From: an uncultured Saccharospirillaceae bacterium
GTDB lineage: Bacteria > Pseudomonadota > Gammaproteobacteria > Pseudomonadales > Oceanobacteraceae
Length of the DNA stretch: 64,000 nt
Assembly (NCBI GenBank): GCA_947503895.1
Contig: CANNFT010000006.1
Location: 236,639-300,638 of the forward strand
Direction of reading: 5' to 3'
The position numbers and the translations under genes were made by a program. Numbering within the stretch: position 1 is the first letter of the stretch; each line of letters opens with the position of its first letter. This document shows positions 55,691-64,000 of the stretch, one piece after another. The notes under the pieces were generated by a model. The model worked only from the letters and a program-made list of their open reading frames with translations. It was not told the DNA's origin and ran no database searches.

Positions 55691-57118
55691 ATGAATAACT
55701 CGAAATGGCTAAGTTTACTGTTAATAGGCTGTATCGCATTAACGGGTTGTCTGGATTCGGACGACGACGATGATGACGCAGACGATGATCCCATTGGAGA
55801 CAGCGGCGAGCTCGGCGCTGTTACGGTTCCGTCTACGGCGATCAATGCGGCGTTAACTTATATGGATGAAAGCCTGCCTGAATATGGGTCCGCTTCAACA
55901 GTCGCCTATACGAAAGCGCAAATACAAAGATTTCTGGTTCAGTCCTCGCGGTCCTGGCTGCCGATTTCCACTGCGCATGCTGCGGCTACAGCAACGGCAG
56001 GCGATACGCTCACTGCTACAAATTGGGATTCAACCTCAACAGCTAATAAAATATTTCCTCCTGGTGGATTTCCTCAGACCAATGAAACCTATCCAGACAG
56101 TACAGACCCTGTGGTTTATGTAAGTTTAAAAGAGCACATAGGGAAGCAACTGGATGCCGATTTTGCGAGAGAGTCAGGCGATGGCGGTGCTTTTAAACCC
56201 ACATTATTTGGTCGTTTTGACTCGGCGATAAACATTATTAATGTACTAGCAGCCGCAGTGCCTGATGGTTTTGAAGCGGGTGAACAAACGATTTATATCA
56301 CCATGGATAACCAAGGTACGCCAACAGCAGCTGAAGAAGAGGATGAGGGTGCCATCGCCATCGAATTGGACATTGTGGATATCAGCGACGATAGCACGCT
56401 GTACGATTTAGCGCTTAGAATCGTTTCTGAGCCGATGGATTTAGAAGTATGGGTATGGTTAAAAAATACGACCGCTGTACTTAATTTCCAGCAACTCGAA
56501 TACGACATGGTCGACCATGAAGATGACGACAGTATTCCGGAGTCTGCGGGTGAAATTACCCGTATGTCCACCGTCACATTAAATTGGAATCGCACCTCAG
56601 GCGAAATGTTATTTGAATATGTTTCTGTTGATGACGACGCTGCGACGCAAGCAAATGGCAGTGCCATGAGGATGTACGTGGAAGAGGAAGGTGGGGATTC
56701 ATATTTAGTGGGATTTGAAGGCGACACCGCAGGTGATGCTACTCGAAATACGTACTCTGCTTTTTCTATCGTTTCTACCGGTGGGGATGAGGCAGTGGAT
56801 GCGTTGCTTAGTTTAAACATTAAAACCAATGCCGAAGATCAGAGTGGGTTTCATGTGTCGGGAAGTGACTTTTGCGTATCCATGCAAAATGGTGATCCCA
56901 TCACATCTGGCGGTTGTACGGGCTTAGATGATAATGGTTTATCGCTCACTTCGTCTTTTCCTGCATTCATTACCAACGTGATTGCGGTTGATGAAGCGGA
57001 CGATATAGTGGATCGACTGGGTGTGGGTACGTGGACTGACTCAGATGAGCCTAATTTAGGATCGGCACCGCAGTTTACAGGCGCATCTGATATTGCGTCT
57101 GGTTTTGCTGCCCCCTAA
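55691..57118 (+). CDS. hypothetical Asp-rich lipoprotein
   Basis: The protein has 475 residues from this ATG, and a lipobox LTGC places the lipidated cysteine at residue 20. A run of aspartates (about residues 23-35) follows directly, so the anchor is separated from the body by an acidic, possibly calcium-binding linker. The main body is beta-rich, Asp/Thr/Ser-rich, with VSIVST and GDDAVD-like loops, and no family I can name. AGGAG lies upstream but at a long spacing. It is followed by a hairpin terminator. Probably outer-membrane or surface-located. Confidence 0.7.
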   Translation: MNNSKWLSLLLIGCIALTGCLDSDDDDDDADDDPIGDSGELGAVTVPSTAINAALTYMDESLPEYGSASTVAYTKAQIQRFLVQSSRSWLPISTAHAAATATAGDTLTATNWDSTSTANKIFPPGGFPQTNETYPDSTDPVVYVSLKEHIGKQLDADFARESGDGGAFKPTLFGRFDSAINIINVLAAAVPDGFEAGEQTIYITMDNQGTPTAAEEEDEGAIAIELDIVDISDDSTLYDLALRIVSEPMDLEVWVWLKNTTAVLNFQQLEYDMVDHEDDDSIPESAGEITRMSTVTLNWNRTSGEMLFEYVSVDDDAATQANGSAMRMYVEEEGGDSYLVGFEGDTAGDATRNTYSAFSIVSTGGDEAVDALLSLNIKTNAEDQSGFHVSGSDFCVSMQNGDPITSGGCTGLDDNGLSLTSSFPAFITNVIAVDEADDIVDRLGVGTWTDSDEPNLGSAPQFTGASDIASGFAAP

Positions 57119-57168
57119 GCGATTGTTAATGATCGATTTGCATCTTATAGAATATTGAGGCATCTATA

Positions 57169-57188
57169 GGTCGGGCTTTAGCCCGACC
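57169..57188 (+). terminator. hairpin after the lipoprotein gene
   Basis: GGTCGGGC and GCCCGACC form an 8-bp GC-rich stem with a TTTA loop. The following sequence is T-rich but not a clean run, so it is a moderate terminator. Confidence 0.65.
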
Positions 57189-57356
57189 ATTCTTATTGGT
57201 TATCAATTTATATTTTGGAGTATTGTAGGTTCTTAAATAATCGGCAGTACTAGCTCTATTCATAGGGTTATAGAGGCGTCCCATAGGTTTATTTCGACGC
57301 GCATTTCATTAATTGACCCTTCGATCAGTCTGTCATTTTGGAAAAACGAAAACCAA

Positions 57357-58271
57357 ATGAAATATAAATTCGGCTACTGGTTAATTCTTATCTTCAGTTT
57401 ATTAGGTTCTGGCCATTCATATACAAAAGAAAAAGTCGTTTGGATTGTGAATGACTTTCCTCCCGGGACGATACTCTCCGGCGAATTTAAGGGACAGGGA
57501 ATAACGGATGTTTATGAATCTATCGTCATGAAGCATTTGCCTGAATTTGAGCACGAACGACGAGTGACGAATATTCGACGAGCATTTCATTTAATGCGCA
57601 ATGGCGAGAATGCTTGTAGTGCTGGTCGAGCGCTATCTGAAGAGCGTGCTGAAATAGCGTGGTTTTCAATACCATCGGCATTTGTACCTTCCCAGAGGCT
57701 CATTACGAATGAAGAGAATCATGCTGAATTCGATAAAATTTTTAATTTCGGTCATGGTGAATCATCGACTAACGACGCCGTCAATAAACATTTTTCATTG
57801 GTGTCATTGAATACCATTCTTGAACAGCACGCACACATGAAACTGGGGATTGTAGAGGGTCGAGCATACGGAAGTAAATTTGATCCTATTTTAGAAAAAT
57901 ACGGTGATGCGGAGCATGTTTTTAAACGTGCAGGTGCGGATCTCGGTACCAGTATCTTGAGAATGTTACAAGTTAATCGCATAAATTATACAATCGAATT
58001 TCCGTTTGTACTTCAGTATGAGGTCAAAGCCAGTGGAGGGTTAGCATCACTTTATAGTTTTCCGCTACTGGAATCGTCAAACTATCTCAAGGGGTACATT
58101 GTTTGCACTAAAAACAAATGGGGCAAGCGCATGATAGCTAAGATTAATTCTGTTCTCTTAAAAGTTCGTCCTCTTGATGAATATCGTGACAGCTTTGAAC
58201 GTTGGCTTGATAAAAAAAGCATTCCAGAGTTTCGCAGACAATACAAAAAAATATTTCTGAATTCTAAGTAA
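57357..58271 (+). CDS. periplasmic solute-binding-like protein (TIGR02285-like)
   Basis: The 304-residue protein has a signal peptide (about residues 1-22) and an SBP_bac_3-like fold, with the opening EKVVWIVNDFPPGTI, a paired-Arg segment RRAFHLMRNGENACSAG, and LGIVEGRAYG. This arrangement matches the TIGR02285 family of periplasmic amino-acid-binding-like proteins without an ABC permease gene beside them. The ligand is not known. It could be a sensor-linked binding protein rather than an importer. It ends 113 bases before the convergent nasA. Confidence 0.75.
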   Translation: MKYKFGYWLILIFSLLGSGHSYTKEKVVWIVNDFPPGTILSGEFKGQGITDVYESIVMKHLPEFEHERRVTNIRRAFHLMRNGENACSAGRALSEERAEIAWFSIPSAFVPSQRLITNEENHAEFDKIFNFGHGESSTNDAVNKHFSLVSLNTILEQHAHMKLGIVEGRAYGSKFDPILEKYGDAEHVFKRAGADLGTSILRMLQVNRINYTIEFPFVLQYEVKASGGLASLYSFPLLESSNYLKGYIVCTKNKWGKRMIAKINSVLLKVRPLDEYRDSFERWLDKKSIPEFRRQYKKIFLNSK

Positions 58272-58384
58272 TGCCTATTTTTTCCATAAACAGATGATAT
58301 TCCGTCTTTGTTTTTAAACTGTTCACGTTTGGTTTGATGTAGAGGGAGTGGCAGAAGCGTCTGCTGCTGCCACATAATTGAGGT

Positions 58385-61132
58385 TTAACAGGCAGACTCT
58401 GCTAATAAAGACTTTAACTCGGGTAAGCAACTACCGCAGTTGGTGCCAGCTTTTAACGTTTTGCCAATTCCAGCGGTGTCCGTTAAAGACTGTTCTTTAA
58501 TCGCTTTACAAATTGACTTCTCACCCACACCAAAACAAGCGCAAATGATTGCTCCCATATCTTCTCCGATAGGTGCGAAACCACTAAGAATGGCTGCTCT
58601 ACTTCGATCATCGAGATGATCTTTTTTAAACTGCTGGCTTAACCAGCTAACTTCAGGAAGTTGATAATGGGTTGCTTGCTGTGTATTTTGGAAAAATCCG
58701 ATGCTGTTCAATGTTCCGTTTGAATTAACCCCTGCGATGCGCGCAACGCCTTGTGTTCGGTCTTCAAAGTGCAGGTAGGAAACTTCCTGTGGTGATTGAG
58801 TGCTGGCATCTTCCGTATCCGCAATGTTAAGCCACTCTTTTAGCTTCAGAAGTGGTGCATCAATAGAATGTTCATCGGATAACTGAAGCTGCCAATGGGC
58901 ATCCCCTTTGGTATAAACTTGGTACTCAGCATCTTGAACGGTGATTTTCTCGCGGGTGAGTATCAATGCTTCCCATTGGCCATGAAATTTTTCAATCTTG
59001 ACAGGCGTGTGTTTGCTTTCTGGTTGAAAGCTAATTGGGTCAACGGCTGGATTTATGACAGGGCCAACACGACCATTTCGGCTTAATTCATCTGTCCAGT
59101 GCATCGGTGCAAAAAGATGACCTTTCTGGGTATCCGGCGTGATGCTCAATTTTGCCAGCATCTTCCCCCAGGTACTTTCGATGCGAATAATTTGGCCCGC
59201 TTTCAGCGATTGCACATGAGCATCATCTGGATGCATTTCCAAGTAAGGTGCTCGAATATGCTGATTAAGTTGAGGCGCTAATGACGTTCGCGTCATAGTA
59301 TGCCATTGATCCCGAATGCGTCCTGAATTGAGTTTATAGGGGTAGTCAGTTGATATTCGGTGCGCAGGCGTTTTATATTGCACCGCAATAAAACGTGCCT
59401 TTCTACTGGCCGTGTAAAACTCTCCGGCAGCAAAAAAGCGCTGGGTTCCGTTCGGGCTTTGCTCGGTGACGGGCCATTGAATGGGCTGTAAATGTTCATA
59501 TTCTTGCGATGTTAAGTGCGCCAAGCCAGAAATATCAAAATCTCTTCTGCGATATTGATTTGGGCATATAGAATTTTTGCTTTGCGATATAGTGGTATTT
59601 TCAAAGCCAGATAATAAAGCATGTTCCTTAAATATTTCGGCAGGCGTTTGATAATTGAATGCCGATTTAAAGCCCATGCGCTGCGCAACTTGCGAAATGA
59701 TCCACCAATCATGTCGCGCATTACCCGCTGGAATGAGTAATGCGCGTTGACGACTGATACGACGTTCGGAGTTCGTGACTGTACCGTCTTTTTCACTCCA
59801 GCCAGTTGCTGGTAGCGCGACCGTGGCTAATCGGGTGGTATCGGTATGCGCAATGCAATCGGATACTACAACAAGTGGGCATTTTTCTAATGCGGATTTG
59901 ACTTTATTAGCATTTGGCATACTGACAACAGGATTGGTGGCCATTATCCAAACGGCTTTAATTTTTCCCTCATCAATGGCGTCAAATAGATCGACAGCGG
60001 TTAATCCTGCTTTTGGTGGTACGCGATCGGTATTCCAAAAGCGATTTAGCCGATCAATGTTATCTTCTTCAAAATCCATATGTGCCGCCAGCGTATTGGC
60101 AAGGCCACCCACCTCTCGGCCACCCATCGCATTGGGTTGGCCAGTCATAGAAAACGGGCCCATGCCTAAGCGGCCAATACGACCAGTTGCTAGGTGACAA
60201 TTAATAATGGCGTTCACTTTGTCTGTGCCGGAGCTGCTCTGGTTGACCCCCTGACTGTATAATGTGACCGTTTTTTCGGTTTCTGCGAACCACTGGTAAA
60301 AGGTGTTTACGTCATCAATATCCAATCCACATACATTAGAAAGTTCATATAAATTATGGAACGCTTCATTGGCACATGCCCGTGCCTGATCAAATCCTTC
60401 GCAGTGCGCTTGAACATATTGAGTATCGATATATTCATTTTTATCTAAGTATTGAAGCAGGCCATTAAATAACGCTACGTCAGCCCCTAACTGTATGGGT
60501 AAATGTAAATCGGCAATTTCGCAGGTGGCGGTTTTTCGAGGGTCTATCACGACCACTTTCACATTAGGGTTTTGTTCTTTGTGCAATTTGATGCGTTGAA
60601 ATAAGACGGGATGACACCAAGCTGTATTGCTGCCTACTAACACAATAAGATCTGAATGTTCAAAATCCTCATAGCATCCCGGAACAGTGTCTGTACCGAA
60701 TGCTCGTTTATGACCAACAACAGAGGACGACATGCACAAGCGAGAATTGGTATCGATATTAGCGCTGCCAATAAAGCCTTTCATCAATTTATTAGCGACG
60801 TAATAGTCTTCTGTGAGCAGTTGCCCAGAAAGGTAAAAAGCCACGGCATCGGGGCCATGTTCTTCAATTATGTCTGAAAAACCTTTGGCTACCGTATCAA
60901 GTGCATCATCCCAATCGGCCGTTTGCCCATTAATTTTCGGATTCAGTAATCGTCCTTCCAACTCTAATGTATCACCCAGCGCTGTGCCTTTTGAACACAG
61001 TCGACCTAGGTTTGCTGGGTGTTGTCCATCGCCTTTGATGTGAACCTTTCGGGTGGTCGAATTAACTGTGGCTTCTATTCCGCAACCTACACCGCAATAA
61101 GCACAAGTGGTATGTTTTAATTCAGTGGGCAT
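58385..61132 (-). CDS. nasA: assimilatory nitrate reductase, catalytic subunit
   Basis: NasA reduces nitrate to nitrite for assimilation. The 915-residue molybdopterin enzyme begins with a 4Fe-4S motif (Cys10, Cys13, Cys17, Cys46), then the Mo-bis-MGD domains (GSANIDTNSRLCMSS, VNQSSSGTDKVNAI, TGQPNAMGGREVGG, ATGWSEKDGTVTNSERR). It ends with a BFD-like [2Fe-2S] domain (CACFGVGEKSICKAI and NCGSCLPELKSLL). Its ATG abuts the stop of the upstream electron-transfer gene with no spacer, so both are co-translated. It lies behind a sigma-54 promoter. Nitrite reductase genes are not in the window. Confidence 0.95.
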   Translation of the reverse strand: MPTELKHTTCAYCGVGCGIEATVNSTTRKVHIKGDGQHPANLGRLCSKGTALGDTLELEGRLLNPKINGQTADWDDALDTVAKGFSDIIEEHGPDAVAFYLSGQLLTEDYYVANKLMKGFIGSANIDTNSRLCMSSSVVGHKRAFGTDTVPGCYEDFEHSDLIVLVGSNTAWCHPVLFQRIKLHKEQNPNVKVVVIDPRKTATCEIADLHLPIQLGADVALFNGLLQYLDKNEYIDTQYVQAHCEGFDQARACANEAFHNLYELSNVCGLDIDDVNTFYQWFAETEKTVTLYSQGVNQSSSGTDKVNAIINCHLATGRIGRLGMGPFSMTGQPNAMGGREVGGLANTLAAHMDFEEDNIDRLNRFWNTDRVPPKAGLTAVDLFDAIDEGKIKAVWIMATNPVVSMPNANKVKSALEKCPLVVVSDCIAHTDTTRLATVALPATGWSEKDGTVTNSERRISRQRALLIPAGNARHDWWIISQVAQRMGFKSAFNYQTPAEIFKEHALLSGFENTTISQSKNSICPNQYRRRDFDISGLAHLTSQEYEHLQPIQWPVTEQSPNGTQRFFAAGEFYTASRKARFIAVQYKTPAHRISTDYPYKLNSGRIRDQWHTMTRTSLAPQLNQHIRAPYLEMHPDDAHVQSLKAGQIIRIESTWGKMLAKLSITPDTQKGHLFAPMHWTDELSRNGRVGPVINPAVDPISFQPESKHTPVKIEKFHGQWEALILTREKITVQDAEYQVYTKGDAHWQLQLSDEHSIDAPLLKLKEWLNIADTEDASTQSPQEVSYLHFEDRTQGVARIAGVNSNGTLNSIGFFQNTQQATHYQLPEVSWLSQQFKKDHLDDRSRAAILSGFAPIGEDMGAIICACFGVGEKSICKAIKEQSLTDTAGIGKTLKAGTNCGSCLPELKSLLAESAC

Positions 61133-62530
61133 TTACGCACTTCCTGTTACGGTCAGGGTTTTTGGGCAGTCGACTACTTTGGGTTTTTCCACTGTAATAG
61201 ATCGCTGTTCAATTGGCGGCCGAGTGCGATGGGGTATCGACGAAGCTGCATCTAATGTGGATGTATCCGATGAAGATGCATCAGGTGAAGGTGAGCCCAG
61301 CGTTATTGACATCTCGTCACATAATCCACGGCCGAACATTAGGTAGGGGCGAATATGTTTAATATTTGTATGTTGATCGATCAGTTCACTGTAAAAAGCG
61401 CCTTCTTTTGTATCGCCATACAAAACGACACCAACTAATGTTTCATTTTCGATGACGAGCTTTTTATAAATATTTTGCGCATCGTCTTGAAAGATTAAAG
61501 TCTCGCAGTGCTGACTTTCTAAGAACTTCCCCATAGAAAAAAGATGAATACCCGTGACTTTTAATTTGGTTGCTGTGGGCAGTGTTTGGTAGCGTGCGAT
61601 GCCATGTTCACTTAAGTGATTAACCAAAACTTTGGCTTGATCATACAGCGGTGCGACCAACCCGAACGTGTCTCCACGATGTTCGATGCATTCACCCAGC
61701 GCATAAATACGCGGATCATAAGTTTGCAACGTGTCATTGACGATGATCCCCTTTTCACAATAAACGCCTGAGGATTTAGCTAGCTCAATATTAGGGCGTA
61801 TGCCAACAGCCATCACAATTAGGTCGGTTTCTATTTTGCTGCCATCGTCAAATTGAATGGCCGTTACTCGGCCTTGTTCATCGCCAATAATCTTATGAGT
61901 GGAGGCATTTAATTTAAACGACAGGCCACGGCTAGCCAATTCATGTTTTAAGAGCATTCCGGCTTGAGCGTCTAATTGGCGATTGAGTGGAATATCATGA
62001 TTATGCACAACCGTTACTTGCATACCGCGCGTGGTCAAGCCCATCGCAGCTTCCAGCCCGAGTAGCCCTCCACCGATAACGATCGCGCGTCGGTGTGATT
62101 GTGCTGTGGTAATCATCTTTTCGACATCTGCGATATCTCGAAAACTGATGACACCTTCGAGGTGAGCGCCTTCAACCGGTAAAATAAAAGGTTGTGATCC
62201 GGTTGCAATCACGAGACGGTGGTAAGGTGTGATGCTTCCATCTGCTGCAATAACTTGTTGCCGTGCTCGGTCGATTTTGACGATGGCTTTTTCTTTACCA
62301 GCATGAAGCTGAATGTCATGATCGGTATACCATTGTCGATGATTGATCATAATATCGTCGAGTGTTTTATCGCCAGCTAATAGTGGCGACAACATAATAC
62401 GATTGTAATTCCCATACGGCTCATTACCGAAAACGGTAATATCATAAAGGTCTGCGCAAGTGGCTACGATTTCTTCTAGTAGTTTCCCACCAGCCATGCC
62501 ATTGCCGATTAATACGAGCTTTGCCTTCAT
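61133..62530 (-). CDS. nasB: FAD-dependent electron-transfer subunit of assimilatory nitrate reductase
   Basis: The 465-residue protein is an NAD(P)H/FAD oxidoreductase like the N-terminal half of NirB: FAD motif LIGNGMAGGKLLEEI, NAD motif AIVIGGGLLGLEAAMGL, and ATGSQPFILP. It would pass electrons from NADH to NasA. In Klebsiella NasC a BFD-like domain follows the FAD part; here the C-terminal 60 residues are instead a Ser/Asp/Thr-rich tail without cysteines of that type, and the BFD domain is on NasA. The symbol is by role and naming differs among species. Its stop codon touches the nasA start. Confidence 0.88.
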   Translation of the reverse strand: MKAKLVLIGNGMAGGKLLEEIVATCADLYDITVFGNEPYGNYNRIMLSPLLAGDKTLDDIMINHRQWYTDHDIQLHAGKEKAIVKIDRARQQVIAADGSITPYHRLVIATGSQPFILPVEGAHLEGVISFRDIADVEKMITTAQSHRRAIVIGGGLLGLEAAMGLTTRGMQVTVVHNHDIPLNRQLDAQAGMLLKHELASRGLSFKLNASTHKIIGDEQGRVTAIQFDDGSKIETDLIVMAVGIRPNIELAKSSGVYCEKGIIVNDTLQTYDPRIYALGECIEHRGDTFGLVAPLYDQAKVLVNHLSEHGIARYQTLPTATKLKVTGIHLFSMGKFLESQHCETLIFQDDAQNIYKKLVIENETLVGVVLYGDTKEGAFYSELIDQHTNIKHIRPYLMFGRGLCDEMSITLGSPSPDASSSDTSTLDAASSIPHRTRPPIEQRSITVEKPKVVDCPKTLTVTGSA

Positions 62531-62899
62531 GGAGCATTCTCAATCGAAAATTAAGTGAATGAATCAATCATAAAATAATGTGAAAAGGTGATTGCAACTG
62601 GTGTACCAGTTACAACGAGGGCACAGAAATTTTCTGAGGGACACAAGCAGGCCTGATGATACGTGACCTGTAGGCAGATATGAAGTTAAAGTCTTAGGTG
62701 TGCTATGAATCTAATAGGCGAATTTTTTGCTGGATAGATCGTTATGCACTCTTTTGGTTGCGGCTGAAATGGGGGTAGGCTCCGTAATAGTGCGTGAATT
62801 ATTAGAGGTGTTCAATAATCGTTTCTTTATCCATCAAGGAATGCACAGTTAAAGATGAACGGTGGATGATGCATTCAGTCAAGTCGTGATAATAGGCAC
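62531..62899. promoter_or_regulatory. 369-base region between the USP gene and the nas operon
   Basis: No gene is seen. It holds the sigma-54 promoter of the nas genes (62593-62608), a near-perfect dyad overlapping it (62592-62615, TTG-N-AACTGGT-GT-ACCAGTT-N-CAA), and a 13-base palindrome at 62624-62636. The remainder is without notable features. Confidence 0.55.
62593..62608 (-). promoter_or_regulatory. sigma-54 promoter of the nas operon
   Basis: On the minus strand the sequence TGGTACACCAGTTGCA matches the -24/-12 consensus TGGCAC-N5-TTGCA with one change (C to T). The spacing between GG and GC is right. Transcription would start near 62581, about 50 bases before the nasB ATG. Nitrogen-limited control through NtrC is usual for such genes. 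A 13-base palindrome (CAGAAA-T-TTTCTG, 62624-62636) lies just upstream, but no clear NtrC site was seen. Confidence 0.65.
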
Positions 62900-63820
62900 C
62901 TAAACTGAGTCCACAGGTGGCTTTGGTTTAAGAATAAATATATCCGTGCCTACGACTTCCAATAAGCGTTCTGCTGTACTGCCAATTAACCATTGGTCGA
63001 TTTGACTGCGTGAAACTGCTCCCATGACGACCATTGGCGATTGATGCGTTTTCAATGTTTCGGGTAAGGTTTCATAAATGTCACCTTCTTGTAGCCAAGT
63101 TCTATCGGCATCAATGGGGTATCGTTTCATAAAATCTTGGAATGCCAATTGGTGACGCTGCCGGATAGAATCACTCAAGTCTTGATAGCTCACACTATCA
63201 ACATCCGTTAATAAGCTAGGCGGTATGGGATCGTAGCTATGAAAAATTGCGATATCCCCGCCCAGATGTTTAGCAAGATGCAAAGATTCATGTACTAGCA
63301 AGTGGTCGAGATGGGCAGGCTTATCGTGGCTGTGTACGGGATCAACGGCGGCAGTGATGGTGGGGGATTCTGGATAGCGAGCGTTTGGGTTGACCATGAG
63401 AAGAGGGTGCTGGCTTTCTCGGATCAAGTGCCATTCATTATGACTATAAAATACTTTCTGAATGAAAGTGTGTTCACGAATGGTTTTCACGACTAAATCA
63501 AAGTCCGACTGATTTAAATACGTGATGATGTCCTGATGCTTATGTTTACTCCATAAGACTTCGATATGAGCATCAATTCCTGCGTCACTCAATTGGTGTT
63601 GCAATGGTAATAGCTTGCGTTTGCACTGTGCAGTATAACCTTCATGTGCTTTGTATTTGCCTTCTTCATTGAACAAATAGTCCACATCCAAAGAACGGTT
63701 GTATACCAAGCTTAACAGGGTGACTTCGGTTCTGCCTTTGTTCGCCAGGAGAATGGCGCGCTCAATGGCGGCCGAATTGTCTTTTTCGATATTAACCAGC
63801 ACGAGCATATGATCAAACAC
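62900..63820 (-). CDS. tandem universal stress protein, UspE-like
   Basis: The 306-residue protein has two UspA-type folds (about residues 4-145 and 150-295). The first starts MLVLVNIEKDN, and the second has the G-rich ATP-loop-like segment VVMGAVSRSQIDQWLIGSTAERLL. I start at the GTG with AGGAG 6 bases upstream, giving FDHMLVLV; the longer frame is unlikely. UspE-like proteins support survival under oxidative, starvation and redox stress. It is on the same strand as, and upstream of, the nas operon but is separated by the sigma-54 promoter, so it is transcribed separately. Confidence 0.9.
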   Translation of the reverse strand: MFDHMLVLVNIEKDNSAAIERAILLANKGRTEVTLLSLVYNRSLDVDYLFNEEGKYKAHEGYTAQCKRKLLPLQHQLSDAGIDAHIEVLWSKHKHQDIITYLNQSDFDLVVKTIREHTFIQKVFYSHNEWHLIRESQHPLLMVNPNARYPESPTITAAVDPVHSHDKPAHLDHLLVHESLHLAKHLGGDIAIFHSYDPIPPSLLTDVDSVSYQDLSDSIRQRHQLAFQDFMKRYPIDADRTWLQEGDIYETLPETLKTHQSPMVVMGAVSRSQIDQWLIGSTAERLLEVVGTDIFILKPKPPVDSV

Positions 63821-64000
63821 GATAAACTCCTGTAGTAGTTTCGTATCTATGCTGCGATATGTCATCAATGAGGTCAAGTCAGAAAAGCAAGACGAAAAAG
63901 GCCGATAGGAAGATTAGGCAACTTCAAATCGGCAAAGAGGGCTTACAGTAAATGGTTGGGCGTAGCAGCGACATATCTGTATCAATTTGTTGTACGGATT

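Noticed and set aside
59775..60197. 140-codon plus-strand frame inside nasA
   Set aside because: It overlaps conserved molybdopterin-domain sequence of nasA on the other strand.

Overview
The window is a chromosomal segment of a gammaproteobacterium, most likely a marine, Oceanospirillales-like relative of the pseudomonads. Two blocks keep gene orders I know from Pseudomonas aeruginosa. One is trpG-trpD-trpC, a Vfr-type crp, an OsmC protein, speD and coq7. The other is a RetS-like kinase, purD, purH, fis, dusB, a zinc-ribbon protein, prmA, aroQ and a GcbA-like diguanylate cyclase. The base composition is moderately AT-rich. No rRNA, tRNA, insertion sequence, prophage or CRISPR array was seen.

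Layout. 1-5000: the end of a jetA-like gene, then jetB and jetC, a Wadjet/MksBEF SMC-type complex closed by a strong terminator with no jetD behind it. 5200-11400: a small orphan protein, a LuxR-type regulator, a calcium-repeat lipoprotein and a secreted transglutaminase-like protein. 12200-16300: a short MerR regulator facing an apparent operon of an MFS transporter, a secreted protein, an AfsA-type hotdog protein and a HAD phosphatase. This operon is the strongest candidate for an undescribed system, because AfsA followed by a phosphatase is the chemistry of gamma-butyrolactone signals. 16800-19800: a DUF2165 membrane protein, two orphan envelope proteins and the allantoinase PuuE. 20000-25300: trpE, a voltage-gated cation channel, then trpG, trpD and trpC. 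25300-30400: an HD-GYP response regulator, crp/vfr, osmC, speD and coq7.

30600-36000: a Ycf46-like AAA ATPase, a small membrane protein, a short secreted lipase with a lipase-foldase gene, and a glycine/cysteine-tailed protein interrupted by an in-frame UGA. 36200-47100: the conserved purine/translation block, without the accB and accC genes that normally sit beside aroQ. 47400-52100: a GcbA-like cyclase next to lapG and lapD, the periplasmic adhesin-release switch. 52400-58300: a copper chaperone, a DUF2333 protein, pyrophosphatase, a lipoprotein and a periplasmic binding-protein-like gene. 58400-63900: an assimilatory nitrate reductase operon behind a good sigma-54 promoter, and a tandem universal stress protein.

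Common threads. Cyclic-di-GMP control of attachment appears several times (HD-GYP protein, GcbA-like cyclase, LapD receptor with LapG protease, RetS-like kinase). Nitrogen, purine and tryptophan metabolism supply most of the housekeeping genes. The accessory genes lie mainly between 5 and 19 kb and between 32 and 36 kb. All calls come from reading the sequence; no database search was run.
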